Assembly (NCBI GenBank): GCA_900696645.1
Contig: CAADGV010000024.1
Location: 159,039-223,038, forward strand
Source of the DNA: an uncultured Chlorobiota bacterium
GTDB lineage: Bacteria > Bacteroidota > Ignavibacteria > UBA10030 > UBA6906
Length of the DNA: 64,000 nucleotides
Direction: 5' to 3'
The position numbers were made by a program, and so were the translations under genes. Of this stretch, positions 33,403 to 42,264 are shown one piece after another. The number at the start of each line of letters is the position of its first letter. Position 1 is the stretch's first letter. The notes beneath the pieces were generated by a model that saw only the letters and a list, made by a program, of their open reading frames with translations, had not been told where the DNA came from and made no database searches.

Positions 33403-34254
33403 ATGACGACAGTGGACCCATCAATCCAAGCCACGATTCCAGTGATCCGCATTGAGCCTTCGCGCGGGTGGGTGTCGTTGAAACTAAAAGAACTGTGGGA
33501 GTACCGCGAGCTCTTGTATTTCCTGACGTGGCGTGATATCAAAGTGCGCTACAAGCAAACGGCGCTCGGAGCCGCGTGGGCAGTGTTGCAGCCGTTCATG
33601 ACAATGGTGGTGTTCAGCCTCTTCTTCGGGAAGCTTGCCCAGATTCCTTCGGACGGGCTTCCGTACCCGATCTTCAGTTTTGCAGCGTTGGTTCCCTGGA
33701 CGTTCTTCGCGTACGGACTGAGTCAATCGTCAAACAGTCTTGTGGGCAGCGCAAATCTAATCAAGAAAGTCTACTTCCCGCGGCTCGTTGTTCCGATTTC
33801 CAGCATTCTCTCGGGCATTGTCGATTTCGCTTTGTCGTTTGTAATGTTGTTAGTGTTGATGGTTTACTTCGGCATTTTCCCGACGATGAACGTCATCTGG
33901 CTGCCGGCGCTGTTGCTGCTTGCAGGTGTGACGTCGCTCGGTGTCGGACTCTGGCTCTCGGCGCTCAATGTCGAGTACAGGGATGTTCGCTATGTAATTC
34001 CGTTCCTGACACAGTTCTGGATGTTTGCAACGCCGATTGCGTACCCGAGTAATCTGCTGCCCGAATTCTGGCGGCCGATCTACGCGCTGAACCCGATGGT
34101 TGGCGTTGTCGAGGGTTTTCGTTGGGCGCTGCTTGGCACGGATACGCAGCCGGGACCGATGATCGTCGCTTCTTCGCTTGCCGCGTTAGTTCTTCTCGTG
34201 AGCGGCGCATTTTACTTCAAAAGGATGGAGAAGAATTTTGCGGACCTTGTGTAG
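33403..34254 (+). CDS. wzm: ABC-2 polysaccharide export permease (Wzm type)
   Basis: 283 residues with six hydrophobic segments. Conserved ABC-2 polyol/polysaccharide exporter phrases include ELLYFLTWRDIKVRYKQTALGAAWAVLQP, GLPYPIFSFAALVPWTFFAYGL, ALNVEYRDVRYVIPFLTQFWMFATPIAYP and LNPMVGVVEGFRWALLG. It pairs with the ATP-binding protein encoded 102 bp downstream. Together they move an undecaprenyl-linked glycan across the inner membrane. Confidence 0.93.
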   Translation: MTTVDPSIQATIPVIRIEPSRGWVSLKLKELWEYRELLYFLTWRDIKVRYKQTALGAAWAVLQPFMTMVVFSLFFGKLAQIPSDGLPYPIFSFAALVPWTFFAYGLSQSSNSLVGSANLIKKVYFPRLVVPISSILSGIVDFALSFVMLLVLMVYFGIFPTMNVIWLPALLLLAGVTSLGVGLWLSALNVEYRDVRYVIPFLTQFWMFATPIAYPSNLLPEFWRPIYALNPMVGVVEGFRWALLGTDTQPGPMIVASSLAALVLLVSGAFYFKRMEKNFADLV

Positions 34255-34356
34255 AGCACATCACAGATGTAGAGCAAGACTCCTGTCTCGCTACAGGGGG
34301 ATCTCGAATCAGGCGATTCGACCTACGTTCCTATGAATTTCAGCTAACCTCCAAGC

Positions 34357-35667
34357 ATGTCTGATACGGCAATACGGGTAGAGCAGCTCGGCAAATTCTA
34401 CAAGATCGGTGCGCAGAAAGCGAAGTACAAAACCTTCCGCGACACACTTGCCCATGCCGCCGCGACCCCTGCACGGATGGCCCGCTCACTCTTTTCCCGC
34501 AACGGACAAGCGAAGACTGATGACAACACGTTCTGGGCACTCAAGGATATTTCATTTGAAGTAAAACGCGGCGAGGTCGTCGGCATAATCGGGCGCAACG
34601 GGGCTGGGAAGAGTACCTTGCTCAAGATTCTCTCCCGAATTACAGACCCGACCACCGGATTTGCCGAAATTCACGGGCGTGTGGGCTCGCTGCTCGAAGT
34701 GGGCACAGGATTCCACCCCGAACTGACGGGACGCGAGAACATCTACCTCAACGGCGCAATTCTCGGCATGAGCAAAGCCGATATCGAGCGGCGATTTGAT
34801 GAGATGGTGGCGTTTGCCGAAGTGGAAAAGTTCATCGACACACCGGTGAAGCACTATTCCAGCGGTATGTACCTCAGACTTGCGTTTGCTGTGGCAGCAC
34901 ACCTTGAACCGGAGATTCTTTTGGTAGATGAGGTGTTGGCCGTGGGGGATGCGCAGTTTCAGAAGAAGTGTTTGGGGAAGATGGGGGAGGTGGCGAAGGA
35001 GGGGAGGACAGTGCTGTTTGTAAGTCACAATATGGCAGCTATCGATAATCTATGTAGCGATGTCATTGTACTGTGTACAGGAGAATTAGCTTTCAAGGGA
35101 AAGACATCAACGGGTATTGAACAATACCTTTCGGGTTTAGCAACTGCTGAGAATTCACAGGTTGATTTGAGTCTTCGAAACCGCCCTTCTTGGGCGCTTC
35201 CATGGATTGTTGATGCAAGGGTTCTTAATACTGAAGGGAAGCAGCAGTCCAATTTTGGACTGGGTTCAGATGTGACAATCGAGTTGGATTTCAGAACACC
35301 CAATGGGGAAAAGCTCAGAAGACCGGTAATGGGATTGGTAGTCAACCATAGTGTCAGGGGTACAGTGGGTGCCATAAATTCACTAATGACAGGGTTTGAG
35401 CCAAACAAATCAGAGTATTCGATGGGAAGAATCCGTTGCAAGATAAGTGGGACCCCTTTTCTTCAAGGACTCTACACAGTTGATCTTTGGCTTGGCGATG
35501 GCCCTCGTGATGTCGACACTGTTACTGGAGCCCTTTCCTTCTCCATTGAAGCCACTGACATCTACGGGACAGGACGATCGCCATTTGCCACTCTAGGGAT
35601 TGCGTTGATCAGAGCTTCATGGGAGATCGAAGCAACTAGACCTGTTCTGGTCGCACACAAAGATTAA
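34357..35667 (+). CDS. wzt: ABC polysaccharide export ATPase with C-terminal glycan-binding domain (Wzt type)
   Basis: 436 residues. Nucleotide-binding domain 1-~245: Walker A GRNGAGKSTLLK (~77), Q-loop region VGTGFHPELTGRENIYLNG, signature YSSGMYLRLAFA, Walker B EILLVDEVLAVGD (~186), and switch His in FVSHNMAA. From ~250 a beta-sandwich domain (SNFGLGSDVTIELDFRTPNGEKL and onward) matches the Wzt C-terminal domain that recognises the end-capped O-polysaccharide. Base usage changes sharply near the domain border (about 35040): GC-rich before, clearly AT-richer after, continuing into the next two genes. That fits replacement of the specificity domain by recombination. Confidence 0.93.
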   Translation: MSDTAIRVEQLGKFYKIGAQKAKYKTFRDTLAHAAATPARMARSLFSRNGQAKTDDNTFWALKDISFEVKRGEVVGIIGRNGAGKSTLLKILSRITDPTTGFAEIHGRVGSLLEVGTGFHPELTGRENIYLNGAILGMSKADIERRFDEMVAFAEVEKFIDTPVKHYSSGMYLRLAFAVAAHLEPEILLVDEVLAVGDAQFQKKCLGKMGEVAKEGRTVLFVSHNMAAIDNLCSDVIVLCTGELAFKGKTSTGIEQYLSGLATAENSQVDLSLRNRPSWALPWIVDARVLNTEGKQQSNFGLGSDVTIELDFRTPNGEKLRRPVMGLVVNHSVRGTVGAINSLMTGFEPNKSEYSMGRIRCKISGTPFLQGLYTVDLWLGDGPRDVDTVTGALSFSIEATDIYGTGRSPFATLGIALIRASWEIEATRPVLVAHKD

Positions 35668-35685
35668 TTATTGCTTGGTTGGGTT

Positions 35686-36453
35686 ATGAAAGATTGTTCT
35701 GCAAATGCCCAAGGTCTTAGAGAGGATTATTATAAGAACTTATGGGAGTCGAAAGCTTGGGGTACTGAAGAACCAAATGCGGATGAGAATCTGAGGTTGG
35801 ATGCGATACGAAGACTGATTGAAACGGACGTTATACCTAATTCAGGGCGACGACTAAAGATTCTCGATCTTGGTTGTGGGCGTGGCTGGTTGACTCGAGT
35901 TCTCTCCCAATATGGCAGCACAATTGGTGTAGATCCAGTATCTTCTGGAATTGAACGGGCAAAGAAGCTCTTTCCCGAGATTGACTTCCGTGTCGGAGAT
36001 GCAAATACCATTCTTGAGAGCGAGAAACCATGCTCGTTCGACCTAATTGTGTCCTCAGAAGTCATCGAGCACGTGCCGAACATGAAGAAGGGCCACTTCC
36101 TCGAATCGATACAAAGGTTATTGTCGGTGAATGGTTTTGTAATACTGACGACCCCAAGGGCTGAAGTATGGTTAGATTGGAAGAAGTTGGGTAAGGCAGA
36201 TCAACCCATTGAAGAATGGATCAGCGAAAGAGCGTTAGACGCACTAAGTCAACAAGTGGGGCTAGTCACAATCAAAAGAGAGCGATTGGCTGTGAGAAAA
36301 TTGAAACTGAACTGGGCAAACAATATTCTTGCATCTCGGTTCTTTACCCTCACGTTTTCTCGCTCGTTAGATTCGTTTGCCGAACGCTGGCTGAAATATT
36401 ATTGTGGGCTATACCAAGTGGTTTTGTTGCAGCGCGTGGATCTTACGAGATAA
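35686..36453 (+). CDS. Class I SAM-dependent methyltransferase
   Basis: 255 residues from the ATG at 35686; a TTG at 35671 would add five residues. The SAM-binding motif ILDLGCGRGWLTRVL is at about residue 56, then IGVDPVSSGIERAKKLFP, and FDLIVSSEVIEHVPNMKKGHF as the post-motif acidic loop. The C-terminal helix-rich region has no membrane segment. It lies directly behind wzt and may add the methyl cap that Wzt-type transporters recognise. That link is inference from position. AT-rich compared with the genes before wzt. Confidence 0.85.
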   Translation: MKDCSANAQGLREDYYKNLWESKAWGTEEPNADENLRLDAIRRLIETDVIPNSGRRLKILDLGCGRGWLTRVLSQYGSTIGVDPVSSGIERAKKLFPEIDFRVGDANTILESEKPCSFDLIVSSEVIEHVPNMKKGHFLESIQRLLSVNGFVILTTPRAEVWLDWKKLGKADQPIEEWISERALDALSQQVGLVTIKRERLAVRKLKLNWANNILASRFFTLTFSRSLDSFAERWLKYYCGLYQVVLLQRVDLTR

Positions 36454-36558
36454 TTACTTTGTACTTTGGCGGTGATATGGCGATGCCTTTTATATTGACT
36501 GCACTTCAACGTTTTGTTTTTGCAATCCCAATTACAAGTTCCATTTTTCTTAGTCAGG

Positions 36559-37545
36559 ATGAGATTTAGCGTTATCATTCCAACTCGTAATAGATGCACT
36601 CTTCTGACCGATATACTACGGTCTCTTTGCGCGCAGTCTTTTCCTTCTGATGACTACGAGATCCTTGTCGTAGACAATGGCTCAACTGATGGCACAAAGC
36701 AGATCGTCGAGAAATGCCAGTCGACGAGTTCCGTTCGGGTTGGTTACTTTCTGGAGTCCAATATAGGTCTTCATTGGGCGCGACATACAGGCGCACGTAA
36801 TGCCCAGGGTGAGATACTCGTTTATACCGATGATGACGCTCTTGCAGAGCAAGACTTCCTTATCAACTTAGACAAAGCTTATCGCGTTTTGGATGCCGAC
36901 AGTGCCGGAGGAAGAATCCTTATCAAATGGGATGCTGAGCCACCACATTGGATTCGAAACTACGAAAAGACTCTTGGACATATTGATTTGGGAAACCCAA
37001 TGAGGCTTTTAACAGCAGGTGAGAAACTACACGGTGGGAACCTTTCAATTAAGAAGGCAAGGCTCTTTGAAATCGGCGGGTTCAATCCAGATCAAGTTGA
37101 AAATTATCTCATTGGGGATGGTGAAACAGGACTATGTCGGAAAATGCATGCAAATCGATGGCGAATAGCGTGGGTTCCTGAGGCAGTAGTTTGGCATCGA
37201 CAGTTTGTAGCACAGCATGCCACAATGGCTGACATGTCGAGGAGATTCTGGAACAACGGGGTGGCAGATGCCTATCGACGCTATGTCGTTGATCGAACTA
37301 GAATGTCAAAGACAGGTATCTTGCGAACAGCTGCTCGGCATTGTATGACCGCTGGTAAGGACCTTTGCTTTGCAATCTTAAACTGCGTGCTCAGAAAGGA
37401 ACGAGGGTATTCCTTTTTGTTCCATTTCGTATACAGGCTAGGGAAGGCCCACTTCTATTGGAAAGTGTTTCATAGCGCCAGATTCCGAGAGATCATTGGC
37501 AAAGACACACTGTTGCAGAATAGCCGCAGGCTGGTGATTTCGTGA
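36559..37545 (+). CDS. GT2 family glycosyltransferase
   Basis: 328 residues from the ATG at 36559; the frame extends 45 bp upstream but the fold begins with MRFSVIIPTRNR. GT-A motifs: VVDNGSTDGTKQIV, VYTDDDALAEQDF (DxD region), HGGNLSIKKARLFEIGGF, and a conserved GDGETGLCRKMHANRWRIAWVPEAVVWHR. The last ~70 residues are basic/hydrophobic. It probably adds one sugar of the repeat unit. It lies in the AT-rich patch. Confidence 0.87.
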   Translation: MRFSVIIPTRNRCTLLTDILRSLCAQSFPSDDYEILVVDNGSTDGTKQIVEKCQSTSSVRVGYFLESNIGLHWARHTGARNAQGEILVYTDDDALAEQDFLINLDKAYRVLDADSAGGRILIKWDAEPPHWIRNYEKTLGHIDLGNPMRLLTAGEKLHGGNLSIKKARLFEIGGFNPDQVENYLIGDGETGLCRKMHANRWRIAWVPEAVVWHRQFVAQHATMADMSRRFWNNGVADAYRRYVVDRTRMSKTGILRTAARHCMTAGKDLCFAILNCVLRKERGYSFLFHFVYRLGKAHFYWKVFHSARFREIIGKDTLLQNSRRLVIS

Positions 37546-37606
37546 CTCAATGCCAAATCACATACTAAACTTAAACTAACTCACAAAGTCAAAGGGGAGA
37601 AAGAAC

Positions 37607-38044
37607 ATGAGAGCTGTTGATGATGCAGATGTAATAGTATCGGGTGTGCAAATCGATAAGATAATTTTTGAAAACGCTCCGCTTGCCTTTATCATTCGCT
37701 CAGCCTTCTCGCCTGATACGACTACGTTTCTCACGCCACCTCACTTCAAACAACAAGTGGGCTATGTCGTGTACCCTGCAGGCGGAGAAATTGCACGTCA
37801 CGTACATCTTCCTCTTGAACGCCATTTAGTAGGGACATCTGAAGTCCTTGTTGTCAAAAAGGGGCATTGCTTCATCGATATTTACAATGACAATCGTGAA
37901 CTGGTCGCGACTCGGGAGTTGTTTACCGGTGACGTGATGCTCATGGTTGGCGGCGGGCATGGATTCAGAATGATTGAGGAGACAGTGTTTCTTGAAATCA
38001 AACAAGGGCCCTACACAGGAATAGACGAGAAGGAACGGTTCTGA
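37607..38044 (+). CDS. Cupin-fold protein, sugar-metabolism context
   Basis: 145 residues. Strong ribosome binding site (AAAGGGGAGAAAGAAC before ATG). The sequence has cupin-like spacing: VVYPAGGEIARHVHLPLERHLVGTSEVLVVKKG, then a second motif FTGDVMLMVGGGHGFRMIEE. The His residues in the first motif could bind a metal. The stop overlaps the aminotransferase start (TGATG), so it is likely a partner in making or shaping the same amino sugar. The precise activity (isomerase, epimerase or binding protein) cannot be assigned. Confidence 0.75.
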   Translation: MRAVDDADVIVSGVQIDKIIFENAPLAFIIRSAFSPDTTTFLTPPHFKQQVGYVVYPAGGEIARHVHLPLERHLVGTSEVLVVKKGHCFIDIYNDNRELVATRELFTGDVMLMVGGGHGFRMIEETVFLEIKQGPYTGIDEKERF

Positions 38045-39201
38045 TGCAATCCGTTGTAAATATTGATACGTCCATAATTCCCGTGAATGAACCGTTCATC
38101 GGTGAAAAGGAACTGGAGTATGTTCAGGAATGCCTCAGCACCGGCTGGGTTTCATCCGAAGGCCGATTCATTCGTGAGTTCGAAGAGAAATGGGCGGCGT
38201 ATTGTGGCATGAGGTATGGCGTAGCGATGAGTAATGGAACGGTTGCTCTTCAGGCTGCAGTCGCTTGCCTTGATCTGCAGCCGGGCGACGAAGTCATTAT
38301 GCCTGCCTTTACGATCATTTCGTGCGCACAGGCGGTTACATACAACGGCGGAGTACCAGTCTTAGTGGATGTAAACCCGCGTACATGGTGCATGGAAGTG
38401 AGTCAACTCGAGTCCCGAATAACCTCCCGGACGAAAGCAATAATGCCCGTGCATATCTATGGCCATCCGGTAGACATGGATGCAGTTCTGGAACTTGCGA
38501 TGAAATACAATCTAACAATTATCGAAGATGCAGCCGAGGCCCACGGTGCGGAGTACAAGGGCAGCAAATGCGGTGGCCTTGGCGATCTGAGTGTTTTCAG
38601 TTTCTATGCAAACAAGATTGTCACCACCGGTGAGGGTGGCATGGTACTTACAAACAATGAGCGCCTTGCCGAGAGGTTGCGTTCGATCAGGAATCTCTGT
38701 TTCAGGAAAGAGCGCAGGTTCTACCACACAAACCTTGGGCACAACTTCAGGCTCACGAATATTCAGGCTGCAATCGGCCTTGCTCAGATAGAGAGGATTG
38801 AAGAATCGGTTGCCCGAAAGCGATTGATGGGTGAGGCATACAACGAACGTCTGCAGAACATCGCAGGGCTTCAATTGCCAACCGAGGAGCCTTGGGCCAA
38901 GGATGTCTACTGGATGTATGGCGTTGTTGTTGACGAGAGTACGGGCCTCGATGCAGCCTCGTTCAGCGAGTGGCTTGCCGGCAACGGTGTTATTACCCGT
39001 CCATTCTTTCTTGGAATGCATGAACAGCCGGCGTTTCATCAAATGGGCCTGTTCCATGATGAGCGCTATCCGGTAACCGAACGAATCTCGCGGCAGGGTT
39101 TCTATCTGCCGTCAGGGATGACGATCACAATTGGACAAATTGACCGTGTTTGTACTTTGATTCGCGAACGGCTCAGTTCCGTTCAGGAAGGCCTGTCATG
39201 A
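38044..39201 (+). CDS. DegT/DnrJ/EryC1/StrS family PLP-dependent sugar aminotransferase (perosamine-synthase-like)
   Basis: 385 residues. The N-terminal VNEPFIGEKELEYVQECLSTGWVSSEG and SNGTVALQAAVACLDLQPGDEVIMPAFT are the family's opening blocks; IIEDAAEAHGAEYKG holds the PLP-ring Asp. FSFYANKIVTTGEGGM holds the Schiff-base Lys, and NFRLTNIQAAIGLAQIERIEE follows. It transfers an amino group to a keto-deoxy nucleotide sugar (most similar in wording to GDP-perosamine synthases). No dehydratase making such a keto sugar is obvious in the window apart from the epimerase-type SDR genes. Overlaps the cupin gene by 1 bp and the methyltransferase gene by 4 bp. Confidence 0.92.
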   Translation: MQSVVNIDTSIIPVNEPFIGEKELEYVQECLSTGWVSSEGRFIREFEEKWAAYCGMRYGVAMSNGTVALQAAVACLDLQPGDEVIMPAFTIISCAQAVTYNGGVPVLVDVNPRTWCMEVSQLESRITSRTKAIMPVHIYGHPVDMDAVLELAMKYNLTIIEDAAEAHGAEYKGSKCGGLGDLSVFSFYANKIVTTGEGGMVLTNNERLAERLRSIRNLCFRKERRFYHTNLGHNFRLTNIQAAIGLAQIERIEESVARKRLMGEAYNERLQNIAGLQLPTEEPWAKDVYWMYGVVVDESTGLDAASFSEWLAGNGVITRPFFLGMHEQPAFHQMGLFHDERYPVTERISRQGFYLPSGMTITIGQIDRVCTLIRERLSSVQEGLS

Positions 39202-39953
39202 GCGTGTTTGGAAGCTATGCAAAGTTCTATGACGGATTGTACAAAGACAAAGACTACGCTGCAGAGTGCAACTTCTTGGAGGAAGTGTTTGCGCAGTATT
39301 CATCCAACAAGATTGTCACGATTCTTGACCTTGGGTGTGGCACGGGTGGACACGCTATACCGCTTGCCGAGCGAGGGTATCACGTTATTGGTGTGGATCG
39401 ATCGGAAGCTATGCTTGCCGAAGCGAGGACAAAAGGAAACCGTATGAGTTCAGACTTTGTGCAAGCAGATATTTCGAATATTAGAATGGACAAGACATTC
39501 GATGCAGTCATCGCAATGTTCGCCGTCATGAGCTATATGACGACGAACGAAGGTCTCATGGGGGCCATAAGGACTGCCCGACACCATCTTCGGCCCGGTG
39601 GTCTTTTTTTCTTTGACGCATGGTTCGGTCCGGCAGTACTAACCCAGCGCCCTAGCGACCGTTACAAAATCATGGAGAATGATGGGGATCGCATTGTTCG
39701 CTTTGTTCACCCTGAGATGAATCTTCTCAAACACACGGTTGATGTGAACTACAAGGTTCTGCTAACGAGGGATAAAACAATAATAAGCGAAGTTGACGAG
39801 ACACATCAAATGCGCTTTTTCTTTCCTATGGAAATCTCACATTATCTCGAACAGTCGAGCTTCCGCGTAAGAAAACTATGCCCCTTCCTGCGAATTGACA
39901 AAGAGCTGACAGAGCATGATTGGAATCTGGCTGTGATTGCAGAGGCGGAGTGA
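39198..39953 (+). CDS. SAM-dependent methyltransferase, sugar N-methyltransferase-like
   Basis: 251 residues from the ATG at 39198, overlapping the aminotransferase stop (ATGA). SAM loop ILDLGCGTGGHAIPLAERG, then VIGVDRSEAMLAEAR and FDAVIAMFAVMSYMTTNEG. The opening YAKFYDGLYKDKDYAAEC and the MSYMTT region resemble TDP-amino-sugar N,N-dimethyltransferases such as TylM1/DesVI. Encoded right after the aminotransferase, it may methylate the newly installed amino group. That assignment combines family resemblance and context. Confidence 0.8.
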   Translation: MSVFGSYAKFYDGLYKDKDYAAECNFLEEVFAQYSSNKIVTILDLGCGTGGHAIPLAERGYHVIGVDRSEAMLAEARTKGNRMSSDFVQADISNIRMDKTFDAVIAMFAVMSYMTTNEGLMGAIRTARHHLRPGGLFFFDAWFGPAVLTQRPSDRYKIMENDGDRIVRFVHPEMNLLKHTVDVNYKVLLTRDKTIISEVDETHQMRFFFPMEISHYLEQSSFRVRKLCPFLRIDKELTEHDWNLAVIAEAE

Positions 39954-41230
39954 AACAGCCGGACAATAACAAGGTTGTTGCCTTTGTTCAGTTTTCCTAT
40001 CGAACAGAGAACAAAGTGTTCATCGGTGCCTTTTCGGACTTGCTAAGGGAGCGCGGCGCAAAAGGGGTATTCATCACAGATGATCAAAAAGCCCCGGGTC
40101 ACTGGGCATCGGAAATTCTACAATTCCGTTTAACAAACAATGGCCAACCGCCACTTTCAGTGGGGGCGAATGCAAGCGTACCAAATCGCTGGTCTGGGCC
40201 AAGAAGTTTGGCGCATGTGTCACGGTTGAGAAATCGACTCTATACAATGAAGCTTGACATTCTAAAGGGGCTTGAGATATTTAGAAAACTCCGCTTCACC
40301 TTTTCCACAGTCTATTCCCAAGAGAATATTGTTTCCCTTGTTGGGATCGAGCCACTAGGCGGTTTTGTGGCTGGTCTGGTTGCTCTTGTACTACGAAAGC
40401 CCTTTGTTTATTGCAGTATGGAACTTCAAATCCGCTCATTCAAGACATGGATGGGGAACACTTTGTTTGAGTTCGTGTTCAAGCGGATTCTACGGCGAGC
40501 TTTGCTTGTAACGGTTCAGGATATGGATCGTGCGAGGGTCTTGCAGAATTACTATCAGCTTCCCGGCGACAGGATAAGTTTGATGCCTGTTGGCACAACG
40601 GAGTTGAAGAGATACGAGAAAACTGACTATCTCTACCGAAAGTTGGGGATCGAAACATCCCGAAGAATAATCCTCTATGCCGGCTCAATTCGTGCTTGGG
40701 CTTGCGTTCTTGATATCGCAAAGTCAGCCCACTATTGGCCGCATGAGTATTGTCTGGTTATTCACGGCTTTGTCTCGAGCAAGGATAACGAGTATTTTAT
40801 GTCAATCCAAGAGTATGTTGACAATGAGATGGTATACCTTTCAACAGAAATACTTCCATGGTCTGAACTAGATTCGCTGCTTTGCTCCGGCCACATGTCC
40901 ATTGCGGCTTATTCAGACAAAGCCGAGAACACCTCCTACATATCTGCCTCGTCCAACAAATTGGCGAGCTATGCACGATGCGGGCTTCCGCTGCTGATTA
41001 CCCACTCGGGCAATGTGGCGCGCATGTTCGAGAAGATTGCCTGGGGAGTGACGTTTAGAGACTTCAATGATATCCCGGGGGCAATGTCGGCCATTGCCAA
41101 CGACTATGAAGGATATCGGAAAAGGTGTTATCAGGCGTTCGAAAATTTTTATGACCTGAATTTCCTAGGTAGGACGTTCGCCGACGCGATTGTTGGTTCG
41201 TATAGCGATTCTGTCGTGGAAAGAACTTAA
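39950..41230 (+). CDS. GT4-like glycosyltransferase
   Basis: 426 residues from the GTG at 39950, overlapping the previous stop by 4 bp; an earlier in-frame ATG lies inside the preceding gene and is rejected. N-terminal VVAFVQFSYRTENKVFIGAFSDLL. The middle has a C-terminal GT-B-type domain: IILYAGSIRAWACVLDIAKSAHYWP and a later SNKLASYARCGLPLLITHSGNVARMFE, which is the usual nucleotide-sugar binding end. Family membership is moderately clear; donor unknown. Confidence 0.75.
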   Translation: MKQPDNNKVVAFVQFSYRTENKVFIGAFSDLLRERGAKGVFITDDQKAPGHWASEILQFRLTNNGQPPLSVGANASVPNRWSGPRSLAHVSRLRNRLYTMKLDILKGLEIFRKLRFTFSTVYSQENIVSLVGIEPLGGFVAGLVALVLRKPFVYCSMELQIRSFKTWMGNTLFEFVFKRILRRALLVTVQDMDRARVLQNYYQLPGDRISLMPVGTTELKRYEKTDYLYRKLGIETSRRIILYAGSIRAWACVLDIAKSAHYWPHEYCLVIHGFVSSKDNEYFMSIQEYVDNEMVYLSTEILPWSELDSLLCSGHMSIAAYSDKAENTSYISASSNKLASYARCGLPLLITHSGNVARMFEKIAWGVTFRDFNDIPGAMSAIANDYEGYRKRCYQAFENFYDLNFLGRTFADAIVGSYSDSVVERT

Positions 41231-41265
41231 CCTGAATTCTCTTGGTTAATAGAAAGGGACATGCT

Positions 41266-42249
41266 ATGGCGCCAGATTCTCAAAATCGAACAGTACTGGT
41301 TACGGGCGGCGCCGGCTTTGTCGGAAGCAACGTTGCAAAAGCGCTGATCCAACACGGATTCCATGTTGTCATCCTTGACAACGAATCCACAGGCAGCAGA
41401 AAGAATGTGCCACCCGAGGCGGTGTACATTCTCGGTGATGTGAGGCAAGAAGTTGACCTTGAAAGAGCATTTTCTCAGCGTATTGACATTGTGTTTCATA
41501 TTGCCGGGCAGGCGTCAATCAGGAAATCGTTCGACAACCCAACGCAGGATTTGGATGTCAATACTAGAGGAACAGTCCTCGTAACCTCATATGCACAAAG
41601 GTACGGCGTTGGTAGACTCATATATGCAAGTTCCATGACCATATACGGTAATCCGGTTGTTGTTCCTACTCCGGAAGAATGTCCACCCGATCCGTTGTCG
41701 TACTATGCAATCTCCAAATACGCCGGTGAGCGGTACGTTCTGGCGGCAGCACGGAATAGCAACGGTAGCCATCCCATACAGGCAACGTGCTTTCGTATGT
41801 TTAATGTGTACGGTCCGGGGCAAAGCCTGAGTAATAGCTACCAAGGAGTGTTTGCAATTTTTATTGGGAATGTGCTGCGAAATGAACCCATTAAGATTCA
41901 CTCGGATGGAAAACAGTCCAGGGACTTCGTCCATATTGATGACATTACTCGTGCGTGGGTTATGTCCATTGACAATCCCGCAACCTACGGGCAGGTTATC
42001 AACTTGGGCTCCGGTGAGGATGTTTCAGTGAATCGCCTTTGCGATTTCGTTCTGAGTACATTCGGCACGAACCGTGAAACGTATCCTATACAATTCCATC
42101 CCCCCCAGCCAGGAGATATCCGCAAATCCGTGGCAGACAACTCCAAGGCACGCAGAATGATAGGATGGGTACCGCAGGTTCGCCTTGAGGAAGGGATGTC
42201 TGAGACGATCAGATGGGCTACTGAGCAGAAGAAGCTGCAACTTGCCTGA
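41266..42249 (+). CDS. NAD-dependent nucleotide-sugar epimerase/dehydratase (GalE-like SDR)
   Basis: 327 residues from the ATG at 41266 preceded by GAAAGGGA; earlier in-frame codons are not conserved-looking. NAD motif VTGGAGFVGSNVAKAL, then FHIAGQASIRKSF, catalytic Ser/Tyr/Lys in YASSMTIYGN and YYAISKYAGERYVL, and DFVHIDDITRAWVM in the substrate-binding half. It is of the UDP-glucose 4-epimerase type, but members of this family also act as dehydratases or reductases, so the exact sugar is open. Confidence 0.87.
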   Translation: MAPDSQNRTVLVTGGAGFVGSNVAKALIQHGFHVVILDNESTGSRKNVPPEAVYILGDVRQEVDLERAFSQRIDIVFHIAGQASIRKSFDNPTQDLDVNTRGTVLVTSYAQRYGVGRLIYASSMTIYGNPVVVPTPEECPPDPLSYYAISKYAGERYVLAAARNSNGSHPIQATCFRMFNVYGPGQSLSNSYQGVFAIFIGNVLRNEPIKIHSDGKQSRDFVHIDDITRAWVMSIDNPATYGQVINLGSGEDVSVNRLCDFVLSTFGTNRETYPIQFHPPQPGDIRKSVADNSKARRMIGWVPQVRLEEGMSETIRWATEQKKLQLA

Positions 42250-42264
42250 TGAAGGCATGAGAAT

